Notes under the pieces: generated by a model
Told to the model about the DNA's origin: nothing
Database searches by the model: none
What the model saw: only the letters and a program-made list of their open reading frames with translations
Part shown: piece by piece, positions 11,372 to 22,161 of the stretch
Position numbering within the stretch: the stretch's first letter is position 1
How the letters are laid out: the number at the start of each line of letters is the position of its first letter
Assembly (NCBI RefSeq): GCF_036884655.1
Contig: NC_088345.1
Span: 26,701,501-26,765,500 of the forward strand
Direction of reading: 5' to 3'
Source of the DNA: Musa acuminata AAA Group
Lineage: Eukaryota > Streptophyta > Magnoliopsida > Zingiberales > Musaceae
Length of the DNA stretch: 64,000 nucleotides
Translations under genes and position numbers: made by a program

Positions 11372-12625
11372 CTACGGGCGCCTACGATCACACTTCAAAA
11401 TCCGTCTGTTGGTGACCTTAACATCAAACCTGCAACGATTCTCGATAGGTAATGCCATTTGGATAGCAACCTTACTGTTTAGGATATTATTAGTGCTGCC
11501 CGTGTCGATGAAAACAATGATCAGTTGTTGTTTGAGAAGGCCTCCAACTTTCATCATTTGCGGGTTTGAGTAGCCGGCTAGTGCATGTACCGTAACTTCG
11601 GTTGGTTGTGGCTCTTCTTCTGAATCTTCTTCTTTATATTCAATGATCTCTTCTGGATGTTCAATGACCTCTTCTTCTATTGGTTCAATGATAAAAAGTC
11701 TCCCTTTACTACAACGATGCTCATGGCTCCACGGCTCATCGCAATGCCAACATAACCCCTTCGTAGATCGCTCCTGAAGCTCTTCTCTTGTCAACCTTTT
11801 TGGTGCAGGGACTCGGTCAATAGTAGGGGGGGCTAAGGGCTTCAATATTACTAGTTGAGGAGTGAACCTAGTCCTTCGAGCTTCATGGTTCAATTGCTCC
11901 TCTTGATGTCGTGCGAAAGAGATGGCTACCATAAGCGTGTACGGTTGTCGCGCTTTAACTTCTCCTCGGATCTCCGGCTTCAAGCCCTCAATAAAGGTCC
12001 TCAATAGCTATTTTTGAGACCAATCAAGAGTTTGATTAGATAACCTTTCAAACCTAGTTTGGTATTCCTGAATGGTGGAGGTTTGTCGGATCTTTGCTAG
12101 TTGTCCGTCAATATTCTCGTAATCAGTTGGTCTGAAGCGGATCAGCAGTCCTTCTTTGAATTGTTGCCATGAAAGGACTCCATAAGTATGTTCAAACCAG
12201 TCAAACCACTGTATAGCATCCCCTTCAAGATGTATAGCTGCAATTTTCACCATAGATGCATCCGCGGTTTTGTGGTACCGAAAATATCGCTCCGCGTGCA
12301 AGATCCAACCAATCGGGTCTCCTTCTTCCCATCTAGGGAAGTCCACCCTTATGTGTGGATAGTTGGGATCGATCATAGAGCCTCCCCTCCCTTGGAACTC
12401 ATCTCTTCGGGCCTAGTGCGATTGGGCAAAGCTCTCTCCGTGATATGATTTTTTCGGGCTTAGTAGTCGGCCCAATCTGAGTTCGGTAAAGAGCGTCCGA
12501 ATCTTATCCTCCATTCGCGCCTCCAAGGCTTCGAATTTAGCATCGATTGCCTCCTAAGATGCCATAGTATATGCCTCCAAATCTATGATGTTAAGATCTC
12601 TCTTTTGTTGTCAGGTTAAAGACAT
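11372..12625 (-). pseudogene. gag-pro: Gag and protease of G2
   Basis: ATG at 12623-12625 on the minus strand, by analogy with the gag start of G1. Gag core at 12008-12376 (RVDFPRWEEGDPIGWILHAE, RYFRYHKTADASM, DAIQWFDWFE) is followed after one TAG (12005-12007) by an in-frame 210-codon part. That part has a C-x2-C-x7-H-x-C knuckle (CWHCDEPWSHEHRC), an acidic linker and the protease motif VFIDTGSTNN (D-T-G). The stretch upstream of 12376 has extra stops. Gag would form the particle and the protease would mature it. Confidence 0.88.
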
Positions 12626-13842
12626 GTATAGGTTGAGAGAAGTGATGGTCGAAAGGGTTGGTGGATCGGTTGATGTAGGCTACGATTTAGGCTTGTTTTG
12701 TGGCTATTTTGGGTGCAGTTTGAGGGTGTGGTTTAGTGGAGTTTTAGGGCTGTGGATGAAAGTTTTGGATCTGTGGTAGATGGCAGCAAAGGTTGTAAGA
12801 GCAGAATTGTTGTCGAAGAAACAGCGGTTTCTCGACGTAATTTCCACCAAAAACTTGAGAGAATTGAGAAAGGAATTGATAGCAAAATCACAGTTTATAT
12901 GACAGCAAGGATGACTAATTTAATCAAGAAAATTTTGGCAGTATAACAGCAAGGATATTGGTGCAAGTTGCCATAGCAGAATTCTCGTCGAAAAATTTCA
13001 GCAGTTTACGATGAAAATTTATAGCAACACAAAAATTGGTTTTAGAGATGAATACCTCAATAGATCAATCTTAGATGGAAGCCAAGATGATCTATAAAGT
13101 GTATAAGAAATTTCATTCAAAAAAGATTGCAAATAGATGGGTTAAGGCAACAATATGCGGCTGAAATTTTCTGCAGCATAGATTTTTAAGTATAGCAGAT
13201 TGGACGTAAAAGATCATAAGTTTATATTGAGAATTTTTTGATGAAACCAAAGGGAAATCCACTATTAGGAAGTGTCAAAGCTATCATAAAAATTTCGTAG
13301 AGATTTGGATAGAAACAACGTAGTATCAAGATCAAACAATCAGTGCTATGTGGCTGAAATTTTACGGTGCAGATTTTCAAGTATAGCAGATTAGATGTAA
13401 AATATCAATGGTTTATATTGAGAATTTTTTAACAAAACCAAAGGGAAATATGCTGTTAGGAAGTGTCAAAGATGTCATAAAATTTCGTGGAGATTTGGAT
13501 AGAAAAAACATAATAGCAAGATCAAACAGATAGTGCTATACGGTTGGAATTCTGCAATGTATCTTTCGTCGTAGAGATGAAAACTTTATGACGAAAAGTT
13601 TATGCAGCAATATAGGAATAATTTTTTTGGGATTTTCAAATAAAGATAACTAAATTGCAGCAGTAGTAAGGTAGAAAACCATAACCTATTGCAATTCACG
13701 GGGAGATCAAAGGATGATCCATGGTGGTGGAGATGATGGCGGAATTCGACGATGATCTTTTAAGCAATTGTGGGAATTGCTTTGGACGGTTGTGGAGGGT
13801 TGATGGATGGCTATAAAAGGTAAGCGAGACACCAAGAACGCT
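12626..13842 (-). other. Long 5' leader of G2
   Basis: About 1.2 kb between PBS and gag with no supported coding frame. It contains a tandem repeat of about 190 bp (roughly 13180-13560), marked by the repeated phrases GATTTGGATAGAAA and TTTATATTGAGAATTTTTT. The same repeat is in the G1 leader, so it is a fixed feature of the family. Confidence 0.75.
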
Positions 13843-13854
13843 GCTCTAATACCA
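13843..13854 (-). other. Primer binding site of G2
   Basis: Minus-strand TGGTATTAGAGC, one mismatch from the initiator Met tRNA complement, two bases from the LTR end. Confidence 0.85.
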
Positions 13855-13856
13855 GG

Positions 13857-14339
13857 TGATTGGAACCCTTGCAGATTCTAAACTTGGGGTTGATCTCTTT
13901 AGGGGATCGGCCTCCTTGGAACTCTATAGGGGTTCCTCCCTCCAAGTTGCTGCTCAAAGGCTGCAGAAAAGATTCATCTATTGCTTATGAAAAGAGGAGG
14001 AATACATGACTATTTATAGGGCTTCTAAACCCTAACTCATAATAGGACTCCTACTTAAGACTCTTCCTTCTAACCAACTCCTAATAGGACTCCTACTCAA
14101 GACTCCTATTCCCTTACAACTCCTAATTCTTCTCTAAGAAAAAACCTCCTACATGAATGTCCCTCTTAATTAGGACTCTCCTAACTAGAGTCCTAACAGA
14201 ATGTCTCTCTCAATTAGGACTCTCCTAGCTAGAATCCTAACAGAATGTCCCTCTCAATTAGGACTCTCCTAGTTAAAGTCCTAACAGTTTTACATGAATG
14301 TCCCTCTCAATTAGGACTCTCCTAGCTAGAGTCCTAACA
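13857..14339 (-). repeat. 5' LTR of G2
   Basis: 483 bp, closely similar to 8977-9458 including the terminal 44-bp tandem units (about 14151-14339). One extra base at its left end (TGATTGG against TGTTGG). Confidence 0.92.
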
Positions 14340-14344
14340 TATAC

Positions 14345-17205
14345 CAACTTTTTTATTGAAGATGTACTATTAGTTGATGGTTTAAAGTATAACCTTTTAA
14401 GCATTAGTCAATTATGTGATAAAAGATATATTGTTAGATTTGAATCTAATGCTTGTATTATAGAAAAACCACACAAAAACACATCTATGATGCTCTAAAA
14501 CAAAATAATATATACACTATCGACATTAATGATCTTTGTAATGAAATATGTTTTTAAATTTTAAATGACAATGCTTGGCTTTGGCATAGAAGATTAGGTC
14601 ATGCTAGCATGAAACTAATCTCTCAAATTTTATCTAAAGAACTTGTAAGAGGAATTCCTCATATCAAGTTCGTTAAAGATAATGTGTGTGATGCATGTCA
14701 ACTAGGAAAACAAATAAAAGATAGCTTCAAACCTAAGAACCAAATAAGCACCTATAGACCTTTACAATTGATCCATACGAGGACTTGTTCGGACCAATTT
14801 CTACATCAAGCCTAGGAGGTAGCAAATATGCATTTGTCATCGTAGATGATTATAGTAGATACACATGGACTTATTTTTTGATACACAAAAGTGAATGCTT
14901 TAGGTATTTCTCCAAGTTTTGTAAACTTATTCAAAATAAAAAGGGTTTTATGATTTCGTCAATTCGAAGTGATCATGTTGGTGAATTTCAAAACCGTGAT
15001 TTTCAAGAATTTTGTGAATCTAATGGATACAACCATAACTTCTCTACTCTAAGAAATCCTCAACAAAATGTAGTAGTAGAAAGAAAGAGTAAAAATTTAT
15101 AAGAAATGACAAGAACCATATTAAATGTACATAGCCTATCCAAATATTTTTGGGCCAAAACCGTAAACACAGCATGCTATGTCATAAATAGAGTTCTAGT
15201 AAGACCTACTCACCAAAACTCCTTATGAGTTGTGGAACAATAAAAAATCCAATGTTTTATATTTTAAAGTTTTTGGGTGTAAGTGTTTTATCTTAAATAA
15301 AAAAGATGTCTTAGGAAAATTTGATGCTAAATCCGATGAAGAAATTTTTCTTGGTTATTCTTTTATTTCTAAAGCATTTCGTATCTTTAATAAAAGAACT
15401 TTGATTATAAAAGAATCTATTCATGTTATTTTTAATGAAGTTTCCGAAGTTAAGAAAAATGATTTTGATGATGATGTTAATTTTGATGTCTTGAATTTAA
15501 ATGAAACTCTTTTTCCATCTAGCAACTTGGATGCATCTACTTCCAAAACATCCTTACCCAAGGATTGAAAGTATGTAGATGGTCATCCTAAGGAGCTAAT
15601 CATAGGAGACACATCTATAGGGGTTTAAACTCATTCTTCTCTTAAGAATTTTTGTGCAAATGCCATTTTTCTCTCCCAAATTGAACCTAAATGCATTGAT
15701 GAGGCCTTGAAAGATGATTCATAGGTCATCACAATGTAAGATGAGTTAAATCAATTTGAGAGAAATGAGGTGTGGAAGCTTGTTCCTAGGCTAAATGATA
15801 ATTTATTTATTAGTACTAAATGGGTCTTTAGAAACAAGTAAGATGAATTTGGTATTGTGGTTAGAAACAAGACTAGATTAGTGGCCAAAGGTTTCAACTA
15901 AGAAGAAGGTATTAATTACGAAAAAACCTTTGCTCCTGTGGATCGATTAGAAGCCATAAGTATGCTTCTTGCCTATGCTAGTAGTAATAATTTTAAATTA
16001 TTTCAAATGGATGTTAAAAGTACTTTTCTTAATGGCTTTATTTCCAAAGAAGTTTATGTTAAACAACCACCCAGATTTGAGAATGATGATTTTTCTAATC
16101 ATGTGTTTAAATTGACTAAAGCTCTCTATGGATTGAAACAAGCCCCAAGGGCTTAGTATGAGAAACTTAACTCATTTTTAATTCATAATAATTTCTCTAA
16201 AGGAAAGGTCGATACTATATTTTTTATCAAAAATTTTAAAAATAATTTTTTTATTGTTCAAATTTATGTTGATGAAATTATTTTTGATTCCACGAATGAA
16301 TCTCTTTGTAAATCATTTGCTAAAAGTATGAGTCTTGAATTTGAAATGAGTTTGATAGGGGAATTAACTTTCTTTGTAGGCTTACAAATCAAACAACTAA
16401 GTAGTGACATTTTTCTTAGTCAAATAAAATATACTTTAGATTTACTAAAAAGATTTAATATGGATAGCTCAAAGGCTACCAATACTCCCATGAGTACCTC
16501 TAGTAAGTTAGATATTGGTAAAAGTGGAGAAAGCTTTGATCAAAAAGCTTATAGGAGTATGATAGAAAGTTTACTATACCTCACCACAACTAGACCGAAT
16601 ATCATATTTAGTATAGGTTTTTGTGCTTGGTTTCAATCTAATCCTAAGATATCTCATCTTAAAGTAATTAAGATAATTCTTAGATATATTAAAGGTACCA
16701 CAAATCTAGGTTTATGGTATCTAAAATATAAGAACTTTGAAATAATTACATATGTTGATGCAGATTTTGTTGGATATAGATTAGATAGAAAAAGCACATC
16801 CGAAACATGTCAATTTTTAAGACACACACTTGTTTCTTGGCCTTCCAAGAAATGAAACTTGGTTGCACTATCTACAACTAAAGCTGAGTACATTGCAGCT
16901 AGTGCATGTTGTGCACAAGTTGTGTAGATGAAAAATACTTTAGAGGATTATAAGATTCATCTTAAAAACATTCCTATAAAATGTGATAACATAAGTTCAA
17001 TATGTTTAACAAAAATTCTCATTCAACACTCTAAAACTAAACATATTGATATTAGGCATCACTTTATACGAGATCATATTGATAATCATGATGTAATCTT
17101 AGAATTTATTGATATGAAATATCAATTAGCCGATATCTTTACAAAACCTTTAAGTGAAGAATAATATGATTTTATTAGAAGAGAGTTAGGAATGTTAATT
17201 TGTCC
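14345..17205 (+). pseudogene. pol: Integrase, RT and RNase H of element E, decayed
   Basis: Resumes E pol after G2. Pre-integrase zinc motif (WHRRLGHASMK, CDACQLGKQ). Integrase core with VIVDDYSRYTW, SIRSDHVGEF and NPQQNVVVERK (G to V change beside the catalytic Glu). RT from about 15760 with [31 protein letters not shown] and IYVDEIIF, where the YVDD box reads YVDE. RNase H has YVDADFVGY, TKAEYIAAS and HIDIRHHFIRD. It ends QLADIFTKPLSEE-stop-YDFIRRELG. Numerous in-frame stops and frameshifts. Order INT-RT-RNaseH confirms copia. Confidence 0.92.
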
Positions 17206-18310
17206 AATTGCATGAATTTGATGTATATCTTTTCCGGACTATCTTTTTGTATCTCATAAATGAAGCTTTCATGAACTTATTTCATTTTTATCTTCCTTGG
17301 TATCAAGTTTACTTCATACCATTGCTCCATCACTTAATGATTTTTGACACACTCAATCACTCCATGGATTTCATTGATAAATGCATCTCTCACGGATTTA
17401 TCTCTTGTGAATTTTTAATAAGAAATGGATTTGATGTGATGCTCCACTCATTATGAAGGTTTATTCATGGAATTTTTTTTATCTTTCATATGATGATTCT
17501 TTCACATGAATTCTTTCTTAATGAAGGAAGAATTTTTTATTTTTTTATGAGATGAACACTTGCAAGAGTGAGGAGTTGATTTCACATGAATATCTCAATC
17601 CTTATGAAAATTGAAGCATGATTTAATGAAACTCTGTTATAGTTTTTGACTTGATTTAAATCATTTCATAAAGTTGGTTCTTAATAGATTTCCTCCTTAC
17701 TTTCCTTCTTCATGCAAAGTTTTGATAATAAAAAAGGGGAGAAGTTAATGGAAGCTATCTCTTTAAATGTTTATAACTTTTAATATAAGAACTTTTGAAT
17801 GATATGATTGGTATCGTCAAATACAAATTGAAACATGGCATAAATTTTTACCACACTTGTACTATTGAATCATTCTCCTTTTTGTTGATGACAAAGGGGG
17901 AGAAATAATACCAAAATATGGTAAATTGATGACAAATGCATGCAATGTATTTCATCATATATACATGAAATGTTTGCTTGATAAATTTTTTTCATTATGA
18001 TAAGATATCTAGAGCTTAACTTACTATTTTACAACTAATATCTTACCATAGAATGATGAATTGCTATCTTTGTCATCTTTTATATTTGAAACATCATACT
18101 TGAAAATGGATGTCTTGCCTTGACACCATTTTGAAAATATTAGATCATGATAGGAATCATGATGTACATGTTGATAAGTTTAATGAACTTATCTTACCAG
18201 TTTGTTTCTTGAATTCAAAGGCCTTGAATTCAAGAATGTCTTTTCTCTAGTATGGCATATAGATAGGGGGAATTAAGGTTAACGCTGTCATCAATTGATT
18301 ATCATCATCA
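17206..18310 (+). other. Non-coding 3' region of E with decoy polypurine tracts
   Basis: AT-rich, no supported frame. Contains PPT-like tracts AAAAAAGGGGAGAAG (about 17730), ACAAAGGGGGAGAAA (about 17890) and ATAGATAGGGGGAATT (about 18262), the repeated upstream PPTs typical of Sireviruses. Confidence 0.8.
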
Positions 18311-18323
18311 AAAAGGGGGAAAT
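18311..18323 (+). other. Polypurine tract of E
   Basis: AAAAGGGGGAAAT directly before the 3' LTR start. It would prime plus-strand DNA. It lies inside the hairpin discussed in the findings. Confidence 0.85.
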
Positions 18324-19571
18324 TGTTGAATCTCGGATTTTGATGATGTAGTCAATTGTAAATTGTTTGATCTCATCTATATGTTGAGAAAAGTGTGCAG
18401 GATTAACTACAATAGTAGTAAGACATAAAGCAGGGTTTGTGCTGTTGAATCTCGGATTTTGATGATAAAATCAATTGATGGGTTATTTGATCTAATCCAT
18501 ATTATTGAGTTAAGTATGCAGGATTAACTACGATAACCAGAAAACACAAAGCAAGAATACCAGAGTCAAGTTCGATGGACGTTTAAGAGTCCGAAGAATC
18601 GTCGGAGATGCTGCTAGAACCAACCGAGAAGAAATCGGGAACCTGTCGGAATTTTTGAAAGTTCACCGAAGAGATTGTCGGAGGTTCACGGAGATCACCG
18701 AGAAGGCTCGGCTATGTTGAATCTCGTATTTTGATGATGAAACTACTTGATATATGTTTATGATTTAATCTGCGTTTTGAGTGACGCAGGATGCTTCGAT
18801 CAGGATGAGACAATTAAAGCAAGAAAATCATGTTGTGCCGAAGGAACATGTCAGAAGATTGGACGTCGGGCCGGTGGATCGGTCGACGTATCGACAGAAG
18901 GCTTCGGGCCGTGGACTCGGGCATCGGGCCAAGAAGAGCGGGTATTGTGCCAAGGATATCGGAGTTGCGGAGTCAATTGGCCGATTGGGCAATAGGTTGC
19001 AGAAGAGGACGATGCGCCGAAGAATCGGACGAAGCGTCGAGGGACTAATGACATGTCGGACAACTTGGTTAATTGCTTAGGATTAATTGTCTCGATCGAA
19101 GTTTTGTTTTGGTGTGCAGGATTAACTACGATGAAAGTTAGACAAGCAGCAGGAGTTGTGCCGGAGTCAAGATCATGATCACGTTGGGAGTTCGAGAGTT
19201 CGACGGAAGTTCGGACGGTTGTCGGAGGTTCTGCAAGAACAGATCCGAGAAGTCCGGAAGCTTGCCAAGCGAAGCTCGTCGGAACTTGCCAAGTGAATCG
19301 TCGTAAAATCCAGGAGTTTGTCGGAAGTCCACAGAAGCATCACCGAGGGTTCATCAGATGATCGACGAAAGTTCGCCGGAAACTCGCCGGAAGATGCGAT
19401 TGACGTACCGAAGCAAAGCTGCAGAAATTGTCTTAGATTTAATCGTAGTTAGCACGTTGATTAAGTTAGGAATGGGAGGTGATCCCATTAGCTTAATCCT
19501 GGGGCAATTGGGCCCCTGAAGAACTCAAATTGGGTCGAATGGTTCAACCCATTCGGACCCAAGGTGCTGTG

Positions 19572-20091
19572 GGCGGTGCAACCGCCCCAGCCAAGCGGTG
19601 CAACCGCCCAGGATATGTCTCCCAGCGAGACTGGGCGGTGCAACCGCCCCAGCCAAGAGGTGCAACCGCCCAGGGCTCAGTCTCCAAGCGAGACTGGGCG
19701 GTGCAACCTCCTCTGTCAAGAGGTAGCACCGCCAGAGCTCAAGTTTCGAGCTCTGCCAAGAGGTGCAACCACCAAGCTCAGTCTTCGAGCTTTGGCAGAG
19801 AGGAGCAACCTCTCTGGATAGGAGAGGCACCGCCTGAGCTCGATCTTCGAGCTCTGGCAGAGAGGTGCAACCACCTCTGGCAGAGAGGAGCAACCACCTC
19901 TGGCAGAGAGGTGCAACCACCTCTTGCAGAGAGGTGCAACCTCTCTGGTCAGGAGATGCACCGCCTGAGCTCGGTCTTCGAGCTCTGGCAGAAAGGTGCA
20001 ACCACCCCTGACAGAGAGGTGCATCCGCCTGAGCTCAGTCTTCGAGCTCTGCTAGGCGGTGCAACCTCTCCAGTCAAGAGGTGCAACCGCC
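19572..20091 (+). promoter_or_regulatory. U3 inverted-repeat array of L
   Basis: Many copies of GGCGGTGCAACCGCC and the weaker AGAGGTGCAACC, alternating with GAGCTC...GAGCTC palindromes (GAGCTCGGTCTTCGAGCTC). Lies just upstream of the TATA box. It makes long spurious frames on both strands. Confidence 0.8.
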
Positions 20092-20151
20092 TGATCCCGG
20101 AATTCCGGGATTTGATCGTTTTGAGCTCCAAATTTGAACTGGGTTGGGGCC

Positions 20152-20159
20152 TATAAATA
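20152..20159 (+). promoter_or_regulatory. TATA box of L
   Basis: TATAAATA in GGCCTATAAATACCCC, 60 bp after the U3 array. Confidence 0.7.
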
Positions 20160-20685
20160 CCCCACCCGTTCAGCACAGAAAGAGTACAGATCCACTCCGA
20201 ATTCCTCATCTTTTCTGTGATTCTAAGAGCTCAAAATTGTGTAAAGTCCAAAAGTTCTCCTCTTTCTGTTCTTCAAAATCTTGAGTTGTAAAGAGAGGAG
20301 AGAAAGGATCTGTAAAGGTTGTCTCCTGAGCCTGTCAAAAGGAGAGAAACTGTAAAAGGGCAGTTGGCCTTCGCCTATTGAAGGAAGGCCTCTAGTTGAC
20401 GTCGGCAACCTCATCGGTGGAGGAAGCCAAAAGTGGAGTAGGTCAAGACTGACCGAACCACTCTAAATCTCTGGTTTGCGTTTATTTTTGAGCACTTTAT
20501 CATTACTGCAAACCTCCTACATAGCTACTGCCCTCTGTGCTTTTACGAACGATTCTCTAAGTTCAAAACTTTCCGAATCTGCATTGAGACGTAAATCGGT
20601 GTTTACGCTTACGCTTTGATTCCATTCATAACTGCGAACTGCTTTCTGCACATTCACAAAAAGATTTTCAAAGTTCAGTTTCTGT

Positions 20686-20960
20686 GTTTAGACGTAAAAC
20701 TGCGTTTAGACGTAAAACTGCGTTTAGACGCAAAACTGTGTTTAGACGTAAAACCACGTTTAGACGCAAAACTGCGTTCAGACGCAAAACTGCGTTCAGA
20801 CGTAAAACTGTGTTCAGACGTAAAACTGCGTTCAGACGCAAAACTGCGTTTAGACGTAAAATTGAGTTTAGACGTAAAACTGCGTTTAGACGCAAACTGC
20901 GTTTAGACGTAAACTGCTCTTAGACACAATCTGCGCTTAGACGCAAACTGCGCTTAAATA
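20686..20960 (+). repeat. 18-bp tandem hairpin array in LTR leader (L)
   Basis: Units of GTTTAGACGYAAAACTGC, about eleven at 18 bp followed by several 17-bp variants. Many units include GCGT-TTAG-ACGC, a 4-bp stem with 4-nt loop. About 530 bp downstream of the TATA box, so in transcribed leader (R/U5). The 18-bp period keeps all frames open and gives false proteins. Confidence 0.9.
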
Positions 20961-21373
20961 CAAACTGTGAATCGGCTTTTGCATTATAATAGATTTTATT
21001 GAACGAACGCACCTTTCGGTTTTAAATTGCTGTAAGATTTCCGCTGCACTAATTCACCCCCCCCCCCCTCTTAGTGCTCTCGATCCTAACAGGCTACTCA
21101 TTAAAGTCATCACAAGTTCGGGAGCTTGATGGGAGTCCGTCGGAAGAAAGTTCGTCGGAAAGCTCGCCGAAACAAGACTCGACGTTCGCGGTTGAAAGTT
21201 TGGTTAGGATATGTTTTTTTGTTATGTAGTTCACTTGTAATTAGGATTAGGATAATGAGATAATCCTATATCCTGGTTAGGGGCCAATTGGGCCCAAGTT
21301 CGGACTAGTTTAGGGCAAGATTGAAGCCCAACTAGTGGGCTGAAAACACTATAGTTGGGTTGAAAACACTGTA

Positions 21374-21549
21374 GGCGGTAGCACAGCCTGGGCTGGGCGG
21401 TGGCACCGCCCAGTGCCCAAGAGCTGGGCGGTAGCACCGCTTGGGCTGGGCGGTAGCACCGCTTGGGCTGGGCGGTGGCACCGCCCAGCACTGTCAACGT
21501 TTGACAATTACAGGCGGTGGCACCGCCACTGACAAGCGGTGGCACCGCC
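21374..21549 (+). promoter_or_regulatory. U3 inverted-repeat array of A 5' LTR
   Basis: Several copies of GGCGGTAGCACCGC(C/T) and GGCGGTGGCACCGCC, 60 bp upstream of the TATA box. Fewer copies in the 3' LTR (28343-28465). Confidence 0.8.
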
Positions 21550-21610
21550 AGCATCGGGAACCCAAAGAGAATTCAAATTTTGGAGCCCAAATTTGAATCC
21601 TCTTGAGGCC

Positions 21611-21618
21611 TATAAATA
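21611..21618 (+). promoter_or_regulatory. TATA box of A 5' LTR
   Basis: TATAAATA in GAGGCCTATAAATACCCC. Confidence 0.75.
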
Positions 21619-22111
21619 CCCCTCAAATCTCAGCTGAGATTACAACTTTTGAGCAGCAATTGATTGAGTGAAAGCTCTTAGAAAAGGTCTTAGAAAGTCT
21701 AGTTTTCAATTTGCTAGTGTTCACCTCATTCCTTCTCGAAAATCTGTAAGAGAGTGAACCGCTTGTAAAGAGTTGTAAGAGGGGTATTTGCCCTTCCATT
21801 TCAAGAGAGTTGCTAGTGGAAGGTGGGAGCCTCATCGAAGAGGGGCCTCGCAAGTGGAGTAGGTCATTTGACCGAACCACTCTAAAATCGGCGTGATCTC
21901 TGGTTTGCATTTCAATACTACATTTATCTTTCTGCAAACCTTTACTTTGCTAAGTTCACTGCCCTCATCTTATTACGTACGCTTTCAACGCAATTAAGAC
22001 GATTTCATACGAAACATTATTTTTATTGTACGAAAGATTTTCTAAAACCGAAGTTTTAATCCGTTGCACTAATTCACCCCCCCCTCTTAGTGCCGCTCCG
22101 ATCCTAACAAT

Positions 22112-22123
22112 TGGTATCAGAGC
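22112..22123 (+). other. Primer binding site of A
   Basis: TGGTATCAGAGC, exact complement of the plant initiator Met tRNA 3' end, two bases after the LTR. Confidence 0.95.
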
Positions 22124-22161
22124 AAGGTTCTCTCTCATATTTGGTTTAATACCCAAGAGAG

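Larger units (their letters stand above)
8977..14339 (-). mobile_element. Element G2: Reina-like chromovirus, non-autonomous
   Basis: Complete minus-strand gypsy element with LTRs 8977-9458 and 13857-14339 and PBS 13843-13854. It is flanked by the exact 5-bp duplication TATAC (8972-8976 and 14340-14344). Removing it restores the protease-integrase frame of E. On the minus strand: long leader, gag with zinc knuckle, protease, RT with a catalytic-core deletion, RNase H, integrase remnant and chromodomain end. Same family as G1 and with the same RT deletion. Reina-like placement is from the short LTRs, Met primer site, gag style and chromodomain. Confidence 0.93.
18715..21091 (+). mobile_element. 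Solo LTR L (B family)
   Basis: 2377 bp, TGTTGAATCTCGTATTTTG to CTCGATCCTAACA, flanked by exact GGCTA duplications (18710-18714 and 21092-21096). The same site in the 3' LTR of A at about 28060 is uninterrupted (CTCGGCTACTCATTAAAG), which proves the insertion. Closely related to both LTRs of element B. Internal region lost by LTR-LTR recombination. Confidence 0.96.
18443..22109 (+). repeat. 5' LTR of A, split by L
   Basis: Pieces 18443-18714 and 21097-22109 (about 1285 bp rejoined). Starts TGTTGAATCTCGG and ends GATCCTAACA. U3 repeats at 21374-21549, TATA at 21611-21618. Differs from the 3' LTR mainly by extra U3 repeat units. Confidence 0.93.

Noticed and set aside
8977..14339. Endogenous pararetrovirus instead of gypsy
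   Set aside because: LTRs, target duplication, chromodomain and D-T-G protease order fit a chromovirus; no movement protein or caulimovirid features seen.
18747..19080. Conserved frames MIYVYDLICVLSD... and MTQDASIRMRQ... repeated at 31852 and 38083
   Set aside because: They recur only because the LTR family recurs (L and both B LTRs); overlapping frames with no domain; U3 sequence upstream of TATA.
19525..20209. Long overlapping frames on both strands rich in Gln-Pro-Arg or Ser-Ala-Arg (also at 32654-33225 and 38920-39434)
   Set aside because: They fall on the GGCGGTGCAACCGCC U3 array; inverted repeats produce mirror frames. No protein.
20616..20923. Frames encoding repeated RLNAVL or FRRKTA peptides in LTR L (and the same in B LTRs at 33861-34085 and 40070-40312)
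   Set aside because: Artefact of an 18-bp tandem repeat, which keeps frames open on both strands; no start context or family similarity.
20686..20960. Possible CRISPR-like array
   Set aside because: Repeats are contiguous 17-18-bp units without unique spacers, in plant LTR DNA.
22110..22125. Possible tRNA gene fragment at TGGTATCAGAGC sites
   Set aside because: These are primer binding sites next to LTR ends; no cloverleaf sequence follows.
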